This document shows, one piece after another, positions 7,600 to 15,119 of a stretch of 32,962 bases of DNA. The notes below the pieces were generated by a model that ran no database searches, had not been told where the DNA came from, and saw only the letters and a program-made list of their open reading frames with translations. Numbering within the stretch: the first letter of the stretch is position 1; each line of letters opens with the position of its first letter. The stretch is taken from positions 1 through 32,962 of the forward strand of contig JADLGR010000088.1 of assembly GCA_020849175.1 (NCBI GenBank). Direction: 5' to 3'. Source of the DNA: Deltaproteobacteria bacterium (lineage in GTDB: Bacteria > Myxococcota_A > UBA9160). Made by a program: the position numbers and the translations under genes.

Positions 7600-9357
7600 A
7601 TGACCCGGCTCAGCGAGAACGCCCGCCGCGTGCTCGAGGCGCGCTATCTGCTGCGAGACGAGCACAACGTCCTCGTCGAGGACTTCGAGGCGCTGTGCGC
7701 GCGCGTGGCCGGGGCGGTAGCCGAGGCCGAGCGCGAGAGCGGTGTCGACCTTCCGGCGCTCGCCGAAAGCTTTCGCGGCGCTCTCTCGCGCCGCGAGTTC
7801 CTCCCTAACTCGCCGACTCTCATGAACGCCGGCACACCGGTCGGGCAGCTCGCAGCGTGCTTCGTGCTGCCGGTCGAGGACAGCCTCGAGAGCATCTTCG
7901 AGGCCGTGAAGCGCATGGCCGGGATTCATCAGTCGGGCGGAGGCACGGGCTTCGACTTCTCGAGGCTTCGGCCGGCCGGAGACGTGGTACGCGCGACACA
8001 CGGCATCGCCTCGGGGCCGGTCTCGTTTCTCTCGGTCTTCGACGCGGCGACGGGAGTCGTCAAGCAGGGCGGTCGGCGGCGGGGCGCCAACATGGGCGTG
8101 CTGCGCGTCGACCACCCGGACGTGCGCGAGTTCGTGGCGGTGAAGGAAGACCCGACCCGCTGTACGAACTTCAACCTCTCCGTCACCACGACCGACGCCT
8201 TCTGGCGCGCCGTCGAGGCCGGGGGGGCGTGGCCCCTCGTGAGCCCGCGGACGGGCCGTGCGACCGGACGCGTCGACGCCCGCGGCCTGCTTCGCGAGAT
8301 CTCGCGTCACGCGTGGGAGAGCGGGGATCCCGGGGTGATCTTCCTCGATGCCGTCAACCGCGCGAACCCGACGCCAAAGCTCGGTTCCCTCGCCGCGACG
8401 AATCCTTGCGGGGAGCTGCCCCTCTTGCCGTGGGAGGCGTGCAACCTCGGCTCGCTGCGTCTCGATGCCTTCGCCGCGAACGGCACGATCGACTGGGATC
8501 GGCTGGACGCCGCGGTCTCGCTGGCGGTTCGCTTCCTCGACGACGTGATCGAGGTGAGCGAGTACCCGTATCCCGAGATCAGCGCGATCACCCGTGCGAA
8601 CCGCAAGATCGGACTCGGCGTCATGGGCTTCGCCGATCTGCTGGTCGATCTCGGCATCGCCTACGATTCGCCCGAGGCCGTTCGCACCGCCGAGCGCGTG
8701 ATGGGGCGCATTCACGCGCGGGCCGAGGCCGCATCGGTGGCGCTCGCGGAGGAGCGCGGCGTCTTCGTGAACTTCGCGGGCTCGCGCGCGCAGGCGCGCG
8801 GACTTCGGATGCGAAACGCGACGGTCACGTCGATCGCGCCGACCGGAACGCTGTCGATCCTCGCGGGCTGTGCCGGGGGCATCGAGCCCTTCTTCGCGCT
8901 CTCGTTCGTGCGGCACGTCCTCGATGGCCAGCGGCTCGCGGAGACCAACGAGCGCTTCGAAGCGGCGCTGCGACAGGCCGGAGCGTACGGCGAGGATCTA
9001 CTCGCCGAGGTGCGGGCGCGCGGCTCGGTGCGTGCCGTCGCGGCGGCGCCGGAGTCGATCAAGCGGCTGTTCCCGACGGCGATGGACCTCTCGCCGGCCT
9101 GGCACCTGGCGATCCAGGAGGCTTTCCAGCGGCACGTGGACAACGCGGTCTCGAAGACGATCAACCTCCCGGCCGACACGACGCCGGAGCAGATCGAGGC
9201 CATCTACCGCGACGCCTGGCGGCGGGGGCTCAAGGGCGTCACGGTCTTTCGCGAGGGATGCAAGGGGGCGGCCGCCGTGCTGGTGCGCGGAGACGGCGGG
9301 ACGCTCGAAGCCGCACCCACCTTCTCGGGTGACTGCGCCGACGCGCGCTGTACCTGA
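7600..9357 (+). CDS. nrdJ: Adenosylcobalamin-dependent (class II) ribonucleoside-diphosphate reductase
   Basis: A 585-residue class II ribonucleotide reductase that makes deoxyribonucleotides using adenosylcobalamin, with or without oxygen. NSPTLMNAG lies near residue 70. C87 in AACFVLPVEDS is the first redox cysteine. The finger-loop motif TNPCGELPLLPWEACNLGS carries N268, radical-bearing C270, E272 and second redox cysteine C281. PTGTLSILAGCAGG and the FFALSFVR segment follow. The protein ends in C579-x4-C584, comparable to the C-terminal relay cysteines of NrdA (CESGAC). It is shorter than many NrdJ proteins and lacks the long cysteine-rich C-terminal extension often seen. ATG 7600 is where family homology begins, with no clear ribosome-binding site. 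I see no AT-rich NrdR box or convincing cobalamin riboswitch in the 166-bp divergent region upstream. Confidence 0.93.
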   Translation: MTRLSENARRVLEARYLLRDEHNVLVEDFEALCARVAGAVAEAERESGVDLPALAESFRGALSRREFLPNSPTLMNAGTPVGQLAACFVLPVEDSLESIFEAVKRMAGIHQSGGGTGFDFSRLRPAGDVVRATHGIASGPVSFLSVFDAATGVVKQGGRRRGANMGVLRVDHPDVREFVAVKEDPTRCTNFNLSVTTTDAFWRAVEAGGAWPLVSPRTGRATGRVDARGLLREISRHAWESGDPGVIFLDAVNRANPTPKLGSLAATNPCGELPLLPWEACNLGSLRLDAFAANGTIDWDRLDAAVSLAVRFLDDVIEVSEYPYPEISAITRANRKIGLGVMGFADLLVDLGIAYDSPEAVRTAERVMGRIHARAEAASVALAEERGVFVNFAGSRAQARGLRMRNATVTSIAPTGTLSILAGCAGGIEPFFALSFVRHVLDGQRLAETNERFEAALRQAGAYGEDLLAEVRARGSVRAVAAAPESIKRLFPTAMDLSPAWHLAIQEAFQRHVDNAVSKTINLPADTTPEQIEAIYRDAWRRGLKGVTVFREGCKGAAAVLVRGDGGTLEAAPTFSGDCADARCT

Positions 9358-9372
9358 GTCGTCCGCGTCGGG

Positions 9373-9378
9373 TATGCT
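9373..9378 (+). promoter_or_regulatory. Candidate -10 element of pntAA
   Basis: TATGCT in the 51-bp gap after nrdJ. It is followed 18 bases later by a GGAGGG ribosome-binding site (9397-9402) and the TTG start at 9409. No good -35 hexamer is visible at 16-18 bases, so co-transcription with nrdJ is equally possible. Confidence 0.25.
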
Positions 9379-9408
9379 GCGCCGCACGCCAGGGCCGGAG
9401 GGCAGTGC

Positions 9409-10557
9409 TTGATCATCGCCGTACCGAGAGAGATCGCGGCCGGAGAGCGGCGCGTGGCGCTCGCGCCCGAAGGCGTCAAGCAGCTCGCGGCAAAGGGCGT
9501 GGAGCTGGTCGTGCAGGCCGGAGCGGGCGAGGCGGCCGGCATCGCCGACGAGGCCTTCCGCCAGGCGGGAGCGCGCATCGAGGACGACGCCGAGAAGCTC
9601 TTCGCCGGCGCCGACGTGCTCGTGAAGGTCGAGGCGCCCGAAGCGCTCGCCGGCGGTGGTCACGAGATCGATCGCCTGCGCGAGAACGCGACGCTGATCG
9701 GGTGCCTGCGCCCGCTCGATCGACCCGATCTGGCGCAGCGTCTCGCGGCGCGGGGAATCACGTCGTTCGCGCTCGAGCTGATGCCGCGCATCACGCGCGC
9801 GCAGAGCATGGACGTGCTCTCGTCGATGGCGACCGTTGCCGGCTACCACGCCGTGCTGATCGCCGCGTCGCTGCTCCCGCGCCTGTTCCCGATGCTCGTC
9901 ACGGCAGCGGGAACGCTCACGCCCGCGCGCGTCCTGGTCGTCGGCGCGGGCGTGGCTGGCCTGCAGGCGATCGCGACCGCGCGGCGGATCGGCGCGGTGG
10001 TCGAGGCGTACGACACGCGGCCCGCCGTCAAGGAGCAGGTCCAGAGCCTCGGCGCCCGCTTCGTCGAGCTGCCGATCGAGGCGGCCGACGCCGAGGACAA
10101 GGGCGGCTACGCGAAGGCGCAGAGCGAGGAGTTCTACGCCCGCCAGCGCGCCCTGCTCGGCGAGCGCGTTCGCGCCGCAGACGTGGTGATCACGACGGCC
10201 CAGGTTCCGGGGCAGGCGGCCCCCGTTCTGATCGACGCCGAGACGGTCTCCGGAATGCGGCCGGGCTCGGTGATCGTCGATCTCGCGGCGGAGCGCGGCG
10301 GCAACTGCGCGCTCACGCAGCCGGGTCGCGAGATCTCGGTTGGCGGCGTCACGATCGCCGGGCCGCTCGGACTTCCGAGCCGGCACGCCTTCCACGCGAG
10401 CCAGCTCTACGGCCGCAACGTGACGACGTTCCTGCTGCACCTGCTGAAGGAGGGCCAGCTCCACCTCGATCTCGACGACGAGGTGACGCGCGGACCACTG
10501 CTCACGCACCGTGGTGAGATCGTTCAGGAAGCGGTTCGGAGCCGGATCGCGGGCTGA
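9409..10557 (+). CDS. pntAA: NAD(P) transhydrogenase alpha subunit, domain I part (PntAA)
   Basis: A 382-residue NAD(H)-binding subunit of proton-translocating transhydrogenase, which transfers hydride between NADH and NADP+ in the energised membrane. It begins MIIAVPREIAAGERRVALAP, the alanine-dehydrogenase/PNT N-terminal signature. It has the nucleotide-binding VLVVGAGVAGLQAIATARR (GxGxxG) near residue 180 and YDTRPAVKEQVQSLGARFVE. It continues with EEFYARQRALL and ITTAQVPG...APVLI, typical of PntAA rather than alanine dehydrogenase. The length matches split-type PntAA (about 384). The start is TTG 9409, with GGAGGG 6 bases upstream, in frame with the conserved N-terminus. The membrane partners PntAB and PntB, normally immediately downstream, are absent: the next gene runs in the opposite direction 3 bp away. 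They may lie elsewhere in the genome. Confidence 0.9.
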   Translation: MIIAVPREIAAGERRVALAPEGVKQLAAKGVELVVQAGAGEAAGIADEAFRQAGARIEDDAEKLFAGADVLVKVEAPEALAGGGHEIDRLRENATLIGCLRPLDRPDLAQRLAARGITSFALELMPRITRAQSMDVLSSMATVAGYHAVLIAASLLPRLFPMLVTAAGTLTPARVLVVGAGVAGLQAIATARRIGAVVEAYDTRPAVKEQVQSLGARFVELPIEAADAEDKGGYAKAQSEEFYARQRALLGERVRAADVVITTAQVPGQAAPVLIDAETVSGMRPGSVIVDLAAERGGNCALTQPGREISVGGVTIAGPLGLPSRHAFHASQLYGRNVTTFLLHLLKEGQLHLDLDDEVTRGPLLTHRGEIVQEAVRSRIAG

Positions 10558-10560
10558 ACG

Positions 10561-11394
10561 TCAGGATTCCTGCCGGCTGCGCGCACAGAAGGCGTTGGCC
10601 AGCGCCGCCGGGCCGGCGACCATCGCGGTGGCGATCAGCGGATCGGGCTGGTTGTATCGTCGCCGCGATCCGTCGAATGCACAGTAGACACCGCCGGCCT
10701 CGCGGACGAGGAGGTCTCCCGCGCACACGTCCCACTCGTTCTTCGGGGCGACCGAGACGTTGAGGTCGCCGTCGCCGCAGGCGATACAAGCGAGCTTCCA
10801 GGCGATCGAGCCGACCGGCACGATCTTCCGACACCATCCTGCGTAAGATGAGAGCTGATTGCGCGAGATCTCGGTGCGGCTCGCGATCAGGACGGCGTCG
10901 CCGAGAAGAGCGCAGCGCGAGACGATCGCGGGCTCTGCGGCTTCGGTGAGAGAGCGATCGCCGGCCTCGTCGATGGATGCGCGCCAGCACCCACCGCCGT
11001 GCGTGGCGAAGACGGCGATCCGCGCCGCCGGGTTGAGGATCACACCGACGACCGGCTCGTTGTCCTCGACGAGGGCGATCGAGACCGCGAACTCGGGAAT
11101 GCGCGCGATGAACTCCTTGGTGCCGTCCATCGGATCGACGATCCAGGCCCGGCGGCGCTCGCAGCGAAAGGCGTCGCGCGCGGTCTCCTCGGACAGGAGG
11201 GCGTCGGTCGGGAACGCGTCGCGCAGTCGCGCGACGATCGCGCGATCGGCCTCGAGATCAGCCAGCGTCACGGGGTTGTCTTTGGCCTTCTCCCAGCTCT
11301 GCGTCGCCCCCTGCCAGTGACGCGCGAGAATCTCGCCCGCTTCGCGCGCCGCGGCCAGCGCGACGTCCAGCTCGTGTCGGTAGGGAGAAGGCAC
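10561..11394 (-). CDS. Inositol monophosphatase family protein (CysQ / PAP-phosphatase-like)
   Basis: A 277-residue metal-dependent sugar- or nucleotide-phosphate phosphatase. The metal-binding residues sit in ALLSEE (about residues 70-75), the hallmark WIVDPMDGTKEFI (about 96-108), and EWDVCAGDLLVREAGG near residue 225. The variant DPxDGTKEF, rather than DPxDGTxNF, favours the 3'(2'),5'-bisphosphate nucleotidase (CysQ) branch. That branch removes PAP produced by sulfate assimilation. The substrate is not certain and other inositol- or histidinol-phosphatases share the fold. The GTG start at 11394 has no ribosome-binding site but a TATACT hexamer 8 bases upstream, suggesting a leaderless message. 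It converges on pntAA with 3 bp between the two stops. Confidence 0.88.
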   Translation of the reverse strand: MPSPYRHELDVALAAAREAGEILARHWQGATQSWEKAKDNPVTLADLEADRAIVARLRDAFPTDALLSEETARDAFRCERRRAWIVDPMDGTKEFIARIPEFAVSIALVEDNEPVVGVILNPAARIAVFATHGGGCWRASIDEAGDRSLTEAAEPAIVSRCALLGDAVLIASRTEISRNQLSSYAGWCRKIVPVGSIAWKLACIACGDGDLNVSVAPKNEWDVCAGDLLVREAGGVYCAFDGSRRRYNQPDPLIATAMVAGPAALANAFCARSRQES

Positions 11395-11402
11395 GGCGCG
11401 CG

Positions 11403-11408
11403 AGTATA
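11403..11408 (-). promoter_or_regulatory. Candidate -10 element for a leaderless phosphatase transcript
   Basis: On the minus strand the hexamer TATACT (5 of 6 to TATAAT) is separated by only CGCGCGCC from the GTG start of the phosphatase gene. No Shine-Dalgarno sequence fits in that space, so the mRNA would begin at or near the start codon. No -35 consensus is visible in the surrounding GC-rich sequence. Confidence 0.45.
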
Positions 11409-11481
11409 CCGGCGGCTGCGGCGCGTCGCGCAGGGGGTGCGCGGCGCGCCGGCCGGGTGGAGGCGCGTCTCTCGTCGGGCG

Positions 11482-12195
11482 TCAGACGGGGCGCGCGACG
11501 ATGAGCGCGAGGACGCTCTCGCGTGCGACGTGTCGTGTCGCCCGGACGTCGATCGGCAGCGAGAGGCCGCTGCGGTCGCGGAGCTGCGCGGCGAAGCGCC
11601 GCGGCTCGCTGCCTTCGCTCACCGCGTCGAGCTCCGTCTGCCAGCGATCGCGCTCGCTCTCCGGAACGAAGGCCACGAGGTTCGCGTCGATGAGCGCGTC
11701 GCGCGTGGTGCCGAGCAGCGCGCCGGCGGCGGGGTTGGCGTCGACGATGCGGCCGGAGAGGGCGTCGACCGCGAGAAAGGCATCTGCGATGCGGTCGATC
11801 GCGGCCACGACGGCGCGGCGCGCGGTGCGCGGCGCGCCGCTCTTGCGGCGCGCGGGCGTCGTCGATCGCAGCGCTGCACGAAAGCGCGAGACGAGCGGCG
11901 CGAGCGCCTGCCGCACGTCGGCGGCGCGCCGCCCGGCCTCGTCGGCTGCAGCGTCGGACCACGCGCCGAGCAGGGCCGAGACCTGCGCCTCGTCCGCTCG
12001 CAGCCCGTCGAGCGAGGGCTCGACCGCTCGCCCGCGCAGGAGCGCCGACGCCGCGAAGGACCGGAAGCGGCGCAGCGCCTCGCTCTCGGGAGTCGCCGCT
12101 CCGGGCGCTCTTTCGCCGAGCTGCATCGTCACGCGCCGGTCGATGGCGCTCCGCTGCCGCACCAGCCACGCTGCGATCTCAGGATCCGGGGCCAC
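11482..12195 (-). CDS. PAS-domain protein
   Basis: A 237-residue cytoplasmic protein. The N-terminal 120 residues are Arg/Ala-rich and predicted mostly helical (RRFRSFAASALLRGRAVEPS, SDAAADEAGRRAADVRQALA); I recognise no domain there. Residues about 130-237 form a PAS domain: DRIADAFLAVDALSGRIVDA, NPAAGALLGTTRDALI, FVPESERDRWQTELDAV and a terminal strand SVLALIVARPV. No kinase, GGDEF, EAL or HTH output domain is attached, so it is a stand-alone sensor or protein-interaction module. It is divergent from a receiver-PilZ protein, which suggests a shared signalling task. The GTG at 12195 lies 6 bases after a TAGAAT hexamer with no ribosome-binding site. The ligand is unknown. Confidence 0.75.
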   Translation of the reverse strand: MAPDPEIAAWLVRQRSAIDRRVTMQLGERAPGAATPESEALRRFRSFAASALLRGRAVEPSLDGLRADEAQVSALLGAWSDAAADEAGRRAADVRQALAPLVSRFRAALRSTTPARRKSGAPRTARRAVVAAIDRIADAFLAVDALSGRIVDANPAAGALLGTTRDALIDANLVAFVPESERDRWQTELDAVSEGSEPRRFAAQLRDRSGLSLPIDVRATRHVARESVLALIVARPV

Positions 12196-12201
12196 GGCGG
12201 C

Positions 12202-12207
12202 ATTCTA
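12202..12207 (-). promoter_or_regulatory. Candidate -10 element for a leaderless PAS-protein transcript
   Basis: On the minus strand TAGAAT (5 of 6 to TATAAT) precedes the GTG start by only GCCGCC. A transcript initiated at the usual distance would start at the start codon itself. A -35 match is not obvious. Confidence 0.45.
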
Positions 12208-12290
12208 GCGGCTCGCCTGCGCACGGCCGACACTTCGTTGCCGGATCGCTGCATCTCAATCGCGGAGCTGCCGCCGCCGATACGCAGTCC

Positions 12291-12959
12291 ATGAGTGCCC
12301 CCCCGACTCCCCCGGAGCTCTGCGCGCGTCGCCTGCTCGTGACGCACGCGCATCCCGAAGCGTTCGCTCCGCTCGCCCGCTCGGTTCTGACGCGGATGGG
12401 CTATCGCATCGCCGGCGTCGAAGAGCTCTCGCAGCTCCCGCCGAGCATCGGACGGCGCCGTCCCGACCTTCGCATCGTCGACGAGCGGCGGCTCGGCGAG
12501 GTGCCGGAGGACGGCGACGCGGCAACCGTGCCCATCATCCTCCTCACGGGACGCCACGGCGTGAGCGGCGTCGATCCGCGCATCGCTGGCGCGGTCGCGC
12601 GCCCCGCGGGTCTGCACGAGCTCTACCGTCTGGTTCAGCTCGTGCTCGAGGAGAGCCCGCGGAGCACGCCTCGCGTTCCGACGCACCTCGCGGCGCGCTG
12701 CCGGCGAGACGGGCGCGAGTGGACGGGTGCGCTGCTCTCCCTCTCTGAGAATGGATGTCTGCTGCGCTGCACCGAGCCCGTGACGCTGCGAACCGAGGTC
12801 GAGATCGAGTTTCCGCTGCCGCGTGCCGGCAGCGTGTGGACGCCCGCCGAGGTGGCGTACCAGGTCCCGCCCGATCTGGGCCTCGTCTTCTACTCGACGC
12901 CGGCTGCAGTGAGGCGCTCGATCGCGGAGTACGTGCTCGAGGCGATGGCGCCGGCCTGA
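12291..12959 (+). CDS. Degenerate receiver domain fused to a PilZ domain
   Basis: A 222-residue soluble signalling protein. Residues about 12-120 look like a response-regulator receiver: RRLLVTHAHPEAFAPLARSV, RPDLRIVDERRLGEVP, VPIILLTGRHG, VARPAGLHELYRLVQ. The acidic pair after the first strand is replaced (THAHPE) and the conserved Lys is Arg (ARPAG), so phosphorylation control is probably lost or altered. Residues about 125-220 form a PilZ domain beginning RVPTHLAARCRRDG, with SLSENGCLL at the (D/N)xSxxG position and VWTPAEVAYQV, GLVFYS later. The usual Asp is replaced by Ser and the RxxxR motif is not clean, so c-di-GMP binding is uncertain. The gene is divergent from the PAS protein. Similar receiver-PilZ proteins occur in deltaproteobacteria. 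Confidence 0.72.
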   Translation: MSAPPTPPELCARRLLVTHAHPEAFAPLARSVLTRMGYRIAGVEELSQLPPSIGRRRPDLRIVDERRLGEVPEDGDAATVPIILLTGRHGVSGVDPRIAGAVARPAGLHELYRLVQLVLEESPRSTPRVPTHLAARCRRDGREWTGALLSLSENGCLLRCTEPVTLRTEVEIEFPLPRAGSVWTPAEVAYQVPPDLGLVFYSTPAAVRRSIAEYVLEAMAPA

Positions 12960-12965
12960 GGCCGA

Positions 12966-12994
12966 TTGACGGGGCCTGCGCGCACGCGTAGCGT
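12966..12994 (+). promoter_or_regulatory. Candidate sigma-70-type promoter, TTGACG-N17-TAGCGT
   Basis: TTGACG (12966-12971) and TAGCGT (12989-12994) are separated by exactly 17 bases, in the 44-bp gap before the hydrolase gene. The -35 is 5 of 6 to consensus. The -10 ends 9 bases before the ATG at 13004 and there is no ribosome-binding site, so transcription would begin only 2-3 bases before the start codon. This is the best-formed promoter I can see in the window. Confidence 0.5.
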
Positions 12995-13003
12995 GGCAGC
13001 CCC

Positions 13004-13894
13004 ATGGGATCGCTGCGCGAATCAGTCATTCGGACGAAGAGCCTCGAGTTCGCCCTGCTCGAATGCGGACCGAAGCGCGGACCGCTGGCGCTGTGTCTGC
13101 ACGGGTTTCCCGACTCGGCTCGCACCTTCCGTTACCTGCTGCCGCGGCTCGGGGAGGCCGGATGGCGAGCAGTCGCGCCGTGGATGCGCGGCTACGCGCC
13201 GACCGCGATTCCCGCCGACGGCCGGTACCAGGCGGCCGTGCTCGCGCGCGACGTGATCGAGCTCGTCGACGCGCTCGGCGCTTCCGACGCCGTCGTGATC
13301 GGACACGACTGGGGCGCGCTCGCGGCGCACGGCGCCGCGATCCTCGCGCCCGAGCGCGTTCGACGTCTCGTGACGCTCGCCGTTCCCCACCGCGGCGCGG
13401 GCCTCGCGCTCACCACGAGCTACGCGCAGCAGAAGCGCTCCTGGTACATGTTCTTCTTCCAGACGCCCCTCGCGGACGCGGTCGTCGCAGCCGACGACTT
13501 CGCGTTCGTCGAGCGGCTGTGGCGCGACTGGTCGCCGGGCTACGAGCCACGGGCCGATGATCTCGACGGCGTCAAGCGAGCCCTGCGCGCACCCGGAGGG
13601 CTTGCTGCCGCGCTCGGCTACTACCGCGCGACGTTCGATCCGCGCCTGCAGGATCCGGCGCTCGCCGCCGATCAGATGCGCGCGCTCGGAGCCGAGGTTC
13701 CCGTGCGGACGCTCTACCTGCACGGCGCCCGCGACGGCTGCATGGGGCTCGAGAGTCTCGACGGCATCGAATCGGCCTACACGGGCGGGCTCGAGACGCG
13801 CATCGTCGAGGACGCAGGACACTTCCTCCATCTCGAGCGCCGCGACGTCGTCGAGACCGCTATTCTCGACTTCTTGGGGCGCCCTCCCGGCTAG
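13004..13894 (+). CDS. Alpha/beta hydrolase, epoxide-hydrolase / haloalkane-dehalogenase type
   Basis: A 296-residue cytoplasmic alpha/beta hydrolase. The oxyanion motif HGFPDS lies near residue 33. The nucleophile elbow VIGHDWGALAA places Asp at position 102, the arrangement of epoxide hydrolases and dehalogenases rather than the Ser of esterases. The likely remaining triad members are D244 (HGARDG) and H273 (EDAGHFLHLE). A cap domain with aromatic residues (SWYMFFFQTP) occupies about residues 145-215. It is the first gene of a unit with an acyl-CoA dehydrogenase that begins 19 bp downstream, suggesting a role in fatty-acyl or epoxide metabolism. It appears to be transcribed from a promoter abutting the ATG. 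The substrate is unknown. Confidence 0.87.
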   Translation: MGSLRESVIRTKSLEFALLECGPKRGPLALCLHGFPDSARTFRYLLPRLGEAGWRAVAPWMRGYAPTAIPADGRYQAAVLARDVIELVDALGASDAVVIGHDWGALAAHGAAILAPERVRRLVTLAVPHRGAGLALTTSYAQQKRSWYMFFFQTPLADAVVAADDFAFVERLWRDWSPGYEPRADDLDGVKRALRAPGGLAAALGYYRATFDPRLQDPALAADQMRALGAEVPVRTLYLHGARDGCMGLESLDGIESAYTGGLETRIVEDAGHFLHLERRDVVETAILDFLGRPPG

Positions 13895-13913
13895 CCCCGT
13901 GGCAGAGGGTTCG

Positions 13914-15119
13914 ATGTCCGTCCCCCCCGACACTTCGTCTCGCTCGCTCGATCTCTTCTCGCCGACTCCCGAGCACGCGCTGCTCGGCGAGACGCTGCGC
14001 GAGTTCGTCCGCCGCGAGGTCGAGCCGCAGGCGGCCGAGCACGATCGTTCCGAGCGCTTCAACCTCGCGCTCTTTCGCCGCGCGGGCGAGGTGGGCCTTC
14101 TCGGCGTCACGCTGCCGGAGGAGTACGGCGGCGCGGGAATGGATGCGGTGGCGGCGGTACAGGTCTGCGAAGCGCTCTCGACCTCCGACCCTGGCTTTGG
14201 GCTCGCCGTCCTCGCGCACTCGATCCTGTTCGCGCAGAACCTCGCGGTGAACGGAAACGAGCTGCAGAGAAAGGGTCTGCTGCCACGCGCCGCGGCGGGC
14301 ACGATCGTTGGCGGCATGTGCATGACCGAGCCGTCGGTCGGAACGGACGTTCTCGCGATGCGAACGCGGGCCCGGCGCGAGGGCGTCGACTACGTCATCG
14401 ATGGTACGAAGACGTTCATCACGAACGGAGGGATCGACGAGAACACGCTCGGCGATGCCTTCATCGTGTACGCCGCGACCGAGCCGGGACGCGTCAGCTC
14501 GTTTCTCGTCGAGAAGGGAGCGGCCGGCTTTCGACTCGGACAGAAGTGGAAGGACAAGCTCGGCATGCGCGCGTCGTTCACCGCCGAGCTGGTCTTCGAC
14601 GGCGTCCGCGTTCCAGTGACGAATCGCCTCGGCGAGGAAGGCGAGGGCACCCGGCACATGATGCGGAACCTCGAGGCCGAGCGGCTCACGCTCGCAGCGA
14701 TGGCGACGGGGATCGCGCAGCGCTGTCTCGCGGTGATGGTGGCCTACGCCAACGAGCGAAAGAGCTTCGGCGTTCCGCTGCGCGAGCACGGGCAGATCCA
14801 GCGACACATCGCCGAGAACTACGCGGCCTACCGCGCGGCGAGAACGCTCGTCTATGACGTGGCGCGGCGAATCGATCTCACCACGACTGGCCACCGAGCA
14901 GACGCCGATGCTGCGAAGCTCTTCGCGGTGCAGGCCGGTAAGCGCGCCGCGGACGCCGCGATCCAGGTGCTGGGCGGCTACGGATACATGGGCGAATACG
15001 TGGTCGAGCGCCTCTGGCGCGACGCGAAGCTGCTCGAGATCGGCGGCGGCACGCTCGAGGCGCACCAGAAGAACCTCGCCAAGGATCTGTGCCGAGACCC
15101 CGGCGCGGTCGTGCGCTGA
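13914..15119 (+). CDS. Acyl-CoA dehydrogenase, isovaleryl-CoA-dehydrogenase-like
   Basis: A 401-residue FAD flavoenzyme that introduces a 2,3-double bond into an acyl-CoA thioester. It shows EEYGGAGMDAVA (N-terminal domain), CMTEPSVGTDV and TKTFITNGG (FAD and substrate contacts), and VLGGYGYMGEYVVERLWRDA (C-terminal helix bundle). At the position of the usual catalytic Glu in the YEG motif the sequence reads EIGGGT, as in isovaleryl-CoA dehydrogenase (EIGAGT). A glutamate at about residue 256 (NLEAERLTLA) occupies the helix-G position used as base in that subfamily. This points to branched short-chain substrates, but it is an inference. ATG 13914 has GAGGG 5-8 bases upstream. The gene follows the hydrolase closely and its stop abuts the stop of the convergent metallo-beta-lactamase gene. 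Confidence 0.88.
   Translation: MSVPPDTSSRSLDLFSPTPEHALLGETLREFVRREVEPQAAEHDRSERFNLALFRRAGEVGLLGVTLPEEYGGAGMDAVAAVQVCEALSTSDPGFGLAVLAHSILFAQNLAVNGNELQRKGLLPRAAAGTIVGGMCMTEPSVGTDVLAMRTRARREGVDYVIDGTKTFITNGGIDENTLGDAFIVYAATEPGRVSSFLVEKGAAGFRLGQKWKDKLGMRASFTAELVFDGVRVPVTNRLGEEGEGTRHMMRNLEAERLTLAAMATGIAQRCLAVMVAYANERKSFGVPLREHGQIQRHIAENYAAYRAARTLVYDVARRIDLTTTGHRADADAAKLFAVQAGKRAADAAIQVLGGYGYMGEYVVERLWRDAKLLEIGGGTLEAHQKNLAKDLCRDPGAVVR

Noticed and set aside
10999-12294. A 431-codon plus-strand frame across the phosphatase and PAS genes
   Set aside because: It runs through two genes and their gap on the other strand and has no recognisable domain.
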